Source: Fusobacterium sp. (GTDB lineage Bacteria > Fusobacteriota > Fusobacteriia > Fusobacteriales > Fusobacteriaceae). From it: DNA of 6,822 nucleotides. How positions within the stretch are numbered: the stretch's first letter is position 1; every line of letters begins with the position of its first letter. The DNA lies in assembly GCF_019012925.1 (NCBI RefSeq), contig NZ_JAGIRL010000050.1, forward strand, positions 1 to 6,822, read 5' to 3'. Positions 5,988 through 6,822 of this stretch are shown one piece after another. Under the pieces are notes generated by a model, which had not been told where the DNA came from, did no database searches, and saw only the letters and a program-made list of their open reading frames with translations. The position numbers and the translations under genes are program-made.

Positions 5988-6822
5988 TTATATTACTATA
6001 TTTTTCTCTGTATCTTTATCAAAAAAATGAGCTTTTTCCATATCAAAATAAAATTCATTTTCCTCTCCATAACTAACAGCTATTGATTTTGTCACATCTA
6101 TTCTAGATATCAACTCAAATCCTAAAATTGAAAAATATAGAAACTCTTCATTTCCCATATGCTCCACAATGCTTACTTTTCCAGTTAAAAAATTTACCTT
6201 TGCACTATCTGCTTCAATTTTTGTTAATCTATTTCCTATATGTTCAGGTCTTATTCCTAAAACGATTTCTTTATCAACATACTTCTCCAAGACTCTACAC
6301 TTTTCCTCTTGAAAAATAAGTAATCTATTGCCAACAAAGTCAAAATATAATTTTCCATCTTCTTTTATAATTTTTCCATTAATAAAATTCATTGCTGGCG
6401 AACCTATAAATCCTGCTACAAACTTATTCGCTGGTTTATTATATAGATTTAGTGGTGTATCAACCTGCATTATCTTTCCATAATTCAAGACACAGATTCT
6501 ATCCCCCATTGTCATTGCCTCAACTTGATCATGAGTTACATATATCATTGTTGCTGTTTGTCCTTCAGCTTTCAACTGTTTATGTAATTGAGTTATCTTT
6601 ACTCTCATTGATACTCTCAACTTTGCATCTAAGTTTGATAGCGGTTCATCAAATAGAAATAGATCTGGTTTTCTCACTATCGCCCTTCCTACTGCTACCC
6701 TCTGTCTTTGTCCTCCTGACATCTCTTTAGGTTTTCTATCTAAAAGTTGAGTTATCTCCAATTTTTCTGCTGCTTCTCTCACTCTTCTATCTATCTCATC
6801 TTTAGGTACCTTTGCCATCTTA
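5988..6822 (-). CDS. ABC transporter ATP-binding protein, MalK/UgpC/MsmK type, C-terminal part (cut by window edge)
   Basis: This is the ATPase subunit of a probable carbohydrate or glycerol-3-phosphate type importer, acting on the cytoplasmic face of the membrane. The frame stays open to the right edge, and the ATG at 6818 is only an internal methionine: the Walker A motif and roughly 95 residues usual for a family length of about 370 are missing. Counting from that methionine, the visible part has the ABC signature MSGGQRQR (33-40), Walker B LFLFDEP with catalytic E58, the D-loop SNLD (61-64), and the H-loop YVTHD with H96. A C-terminal regulatory region with TOBE-like strands follows (about 145-276, with GIRPEHIG), as in MalK-like ATPases. 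Permeases and binding protein are not in the window, so the substrate is unknown. The gene converges on the flavodiiron gene and shares its terminator. Confidence 0.92.
   Translation of the reverse strand, partial: KMAKVPKDEIDRRVREAAEKLEITQLLDRKPKEMSGGQRQRVAVGRAIVRKPDLFLFDEPLSNLDAKLRVSMRVKITQLHKQLKAEGQTATMIYVTHDQVEAMTMGDRICVLNYGKIMQVDTPLNLYNKPANKFVAGFIGSPAMNFINGKIIKEDGKLYFDFVGNRLLIFQEEKCRVLEKYVDKEIVLGIRPEHIGNRLTKIEADSAKVNFLTGKVSIVEHMGNEEFLYFSILGFELISRIDVTKSIAVSYGEENEFYFDMEKAHFFDKDTEKNIVI

Noticed and set aside
6128..6730. Two plus-strand open frames (6128-6319 and 6452-6730)
   Set aside because: Both are antisense to the conserved ABC ATPase and have low-complexity Leu/Pro/Phe-rich products.
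6816..6818. ATG as the start of the ABC ATPase
   Set aside because: A start here would lack Walker A; the frame is open to the window edge, so the methionine is internal and the gene is cut by the window.
1..6822. CRISPR arrays, insertion sequences, tRNA or rRNA genes
   Set aside because: No regularly spaced long repeats, transposase motifs, terminal inverted repeats or tRNA-like cloverleaf sequences were seen; the spacers between genes are all under about 165 nt.

Overview
The window is AT-rich chromosomal DNA from an anaerobe, most likely Fusobacterium or a close relative in the Fusobacteriota. The grounds are the strongly A/T-biased codon use, purine-rich Shine-Dalgarno sites, and above all a three-part acyl-CoA dehydrogenase/ETF-alpha/rubredoxin fusion, which I recall from Fusobacterium annotation. 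The genus is an inference from memory and not a search result.

Layout. On the left (minus strand, reading off the window) is a ferrous-iron uptake operon: feoA followed by the first 74 codons of feoB. A 161-nt AT-rich spacer with a 26-bp interrupted palindrome separates it from a divergent two-gene two-component system on the plus strand: an OmpR-type response regulator, then a membrane histidine kinase overlapping it by 1 nt and closed by a hairpin terminator. Next comes a near-consensus sigma-70 promoter (TTGACT, 17 nt, TATAAT) driving a two-gene redox operon: the 639-aa acyl-CoA dehydrogenase/ETF-alpha C-terminal/rubredoxin fusion and, 18 nt downstream, a 399-aa flavodiiron protein of the FprA/ROO type. 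A symmetrical hairpin terminator separates this operon from the converging 3' end of a MalK/UgpC-type ABC transporter ATPase, whose 5' end lies outside the window on the right.

How the genes may work together. The fusion carries an acyl-CoA-oxidising flavin, a second FAD-binding module that normally relays electrons, and a rubredoxin iron centre on a flexible proline/lysine-rich tether. Rubredoxin is the usual electron donor to flavodiiron proteins, which reduce O2 (or NO). The simplest reading is a compact electron wire, acyl-CoA to FAD to FAD to Fe(Cys)4 to FMN to Fe-Fe to O2, that would use an acyl-CoA such as butyryl-CoA to scavenge oxygen in an anaerobe. This operon is the most interesting item in the window. 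Its promoter has an interrupted palindrome on the predicted transcription start and three ATAGAT hexamers at an exact 18-nt period in the leader, so it may be regulated. The adjacent two-component system and feo operon make an iron/oxygen-stress neighbourhood plausible but do not prove a regulatory link.
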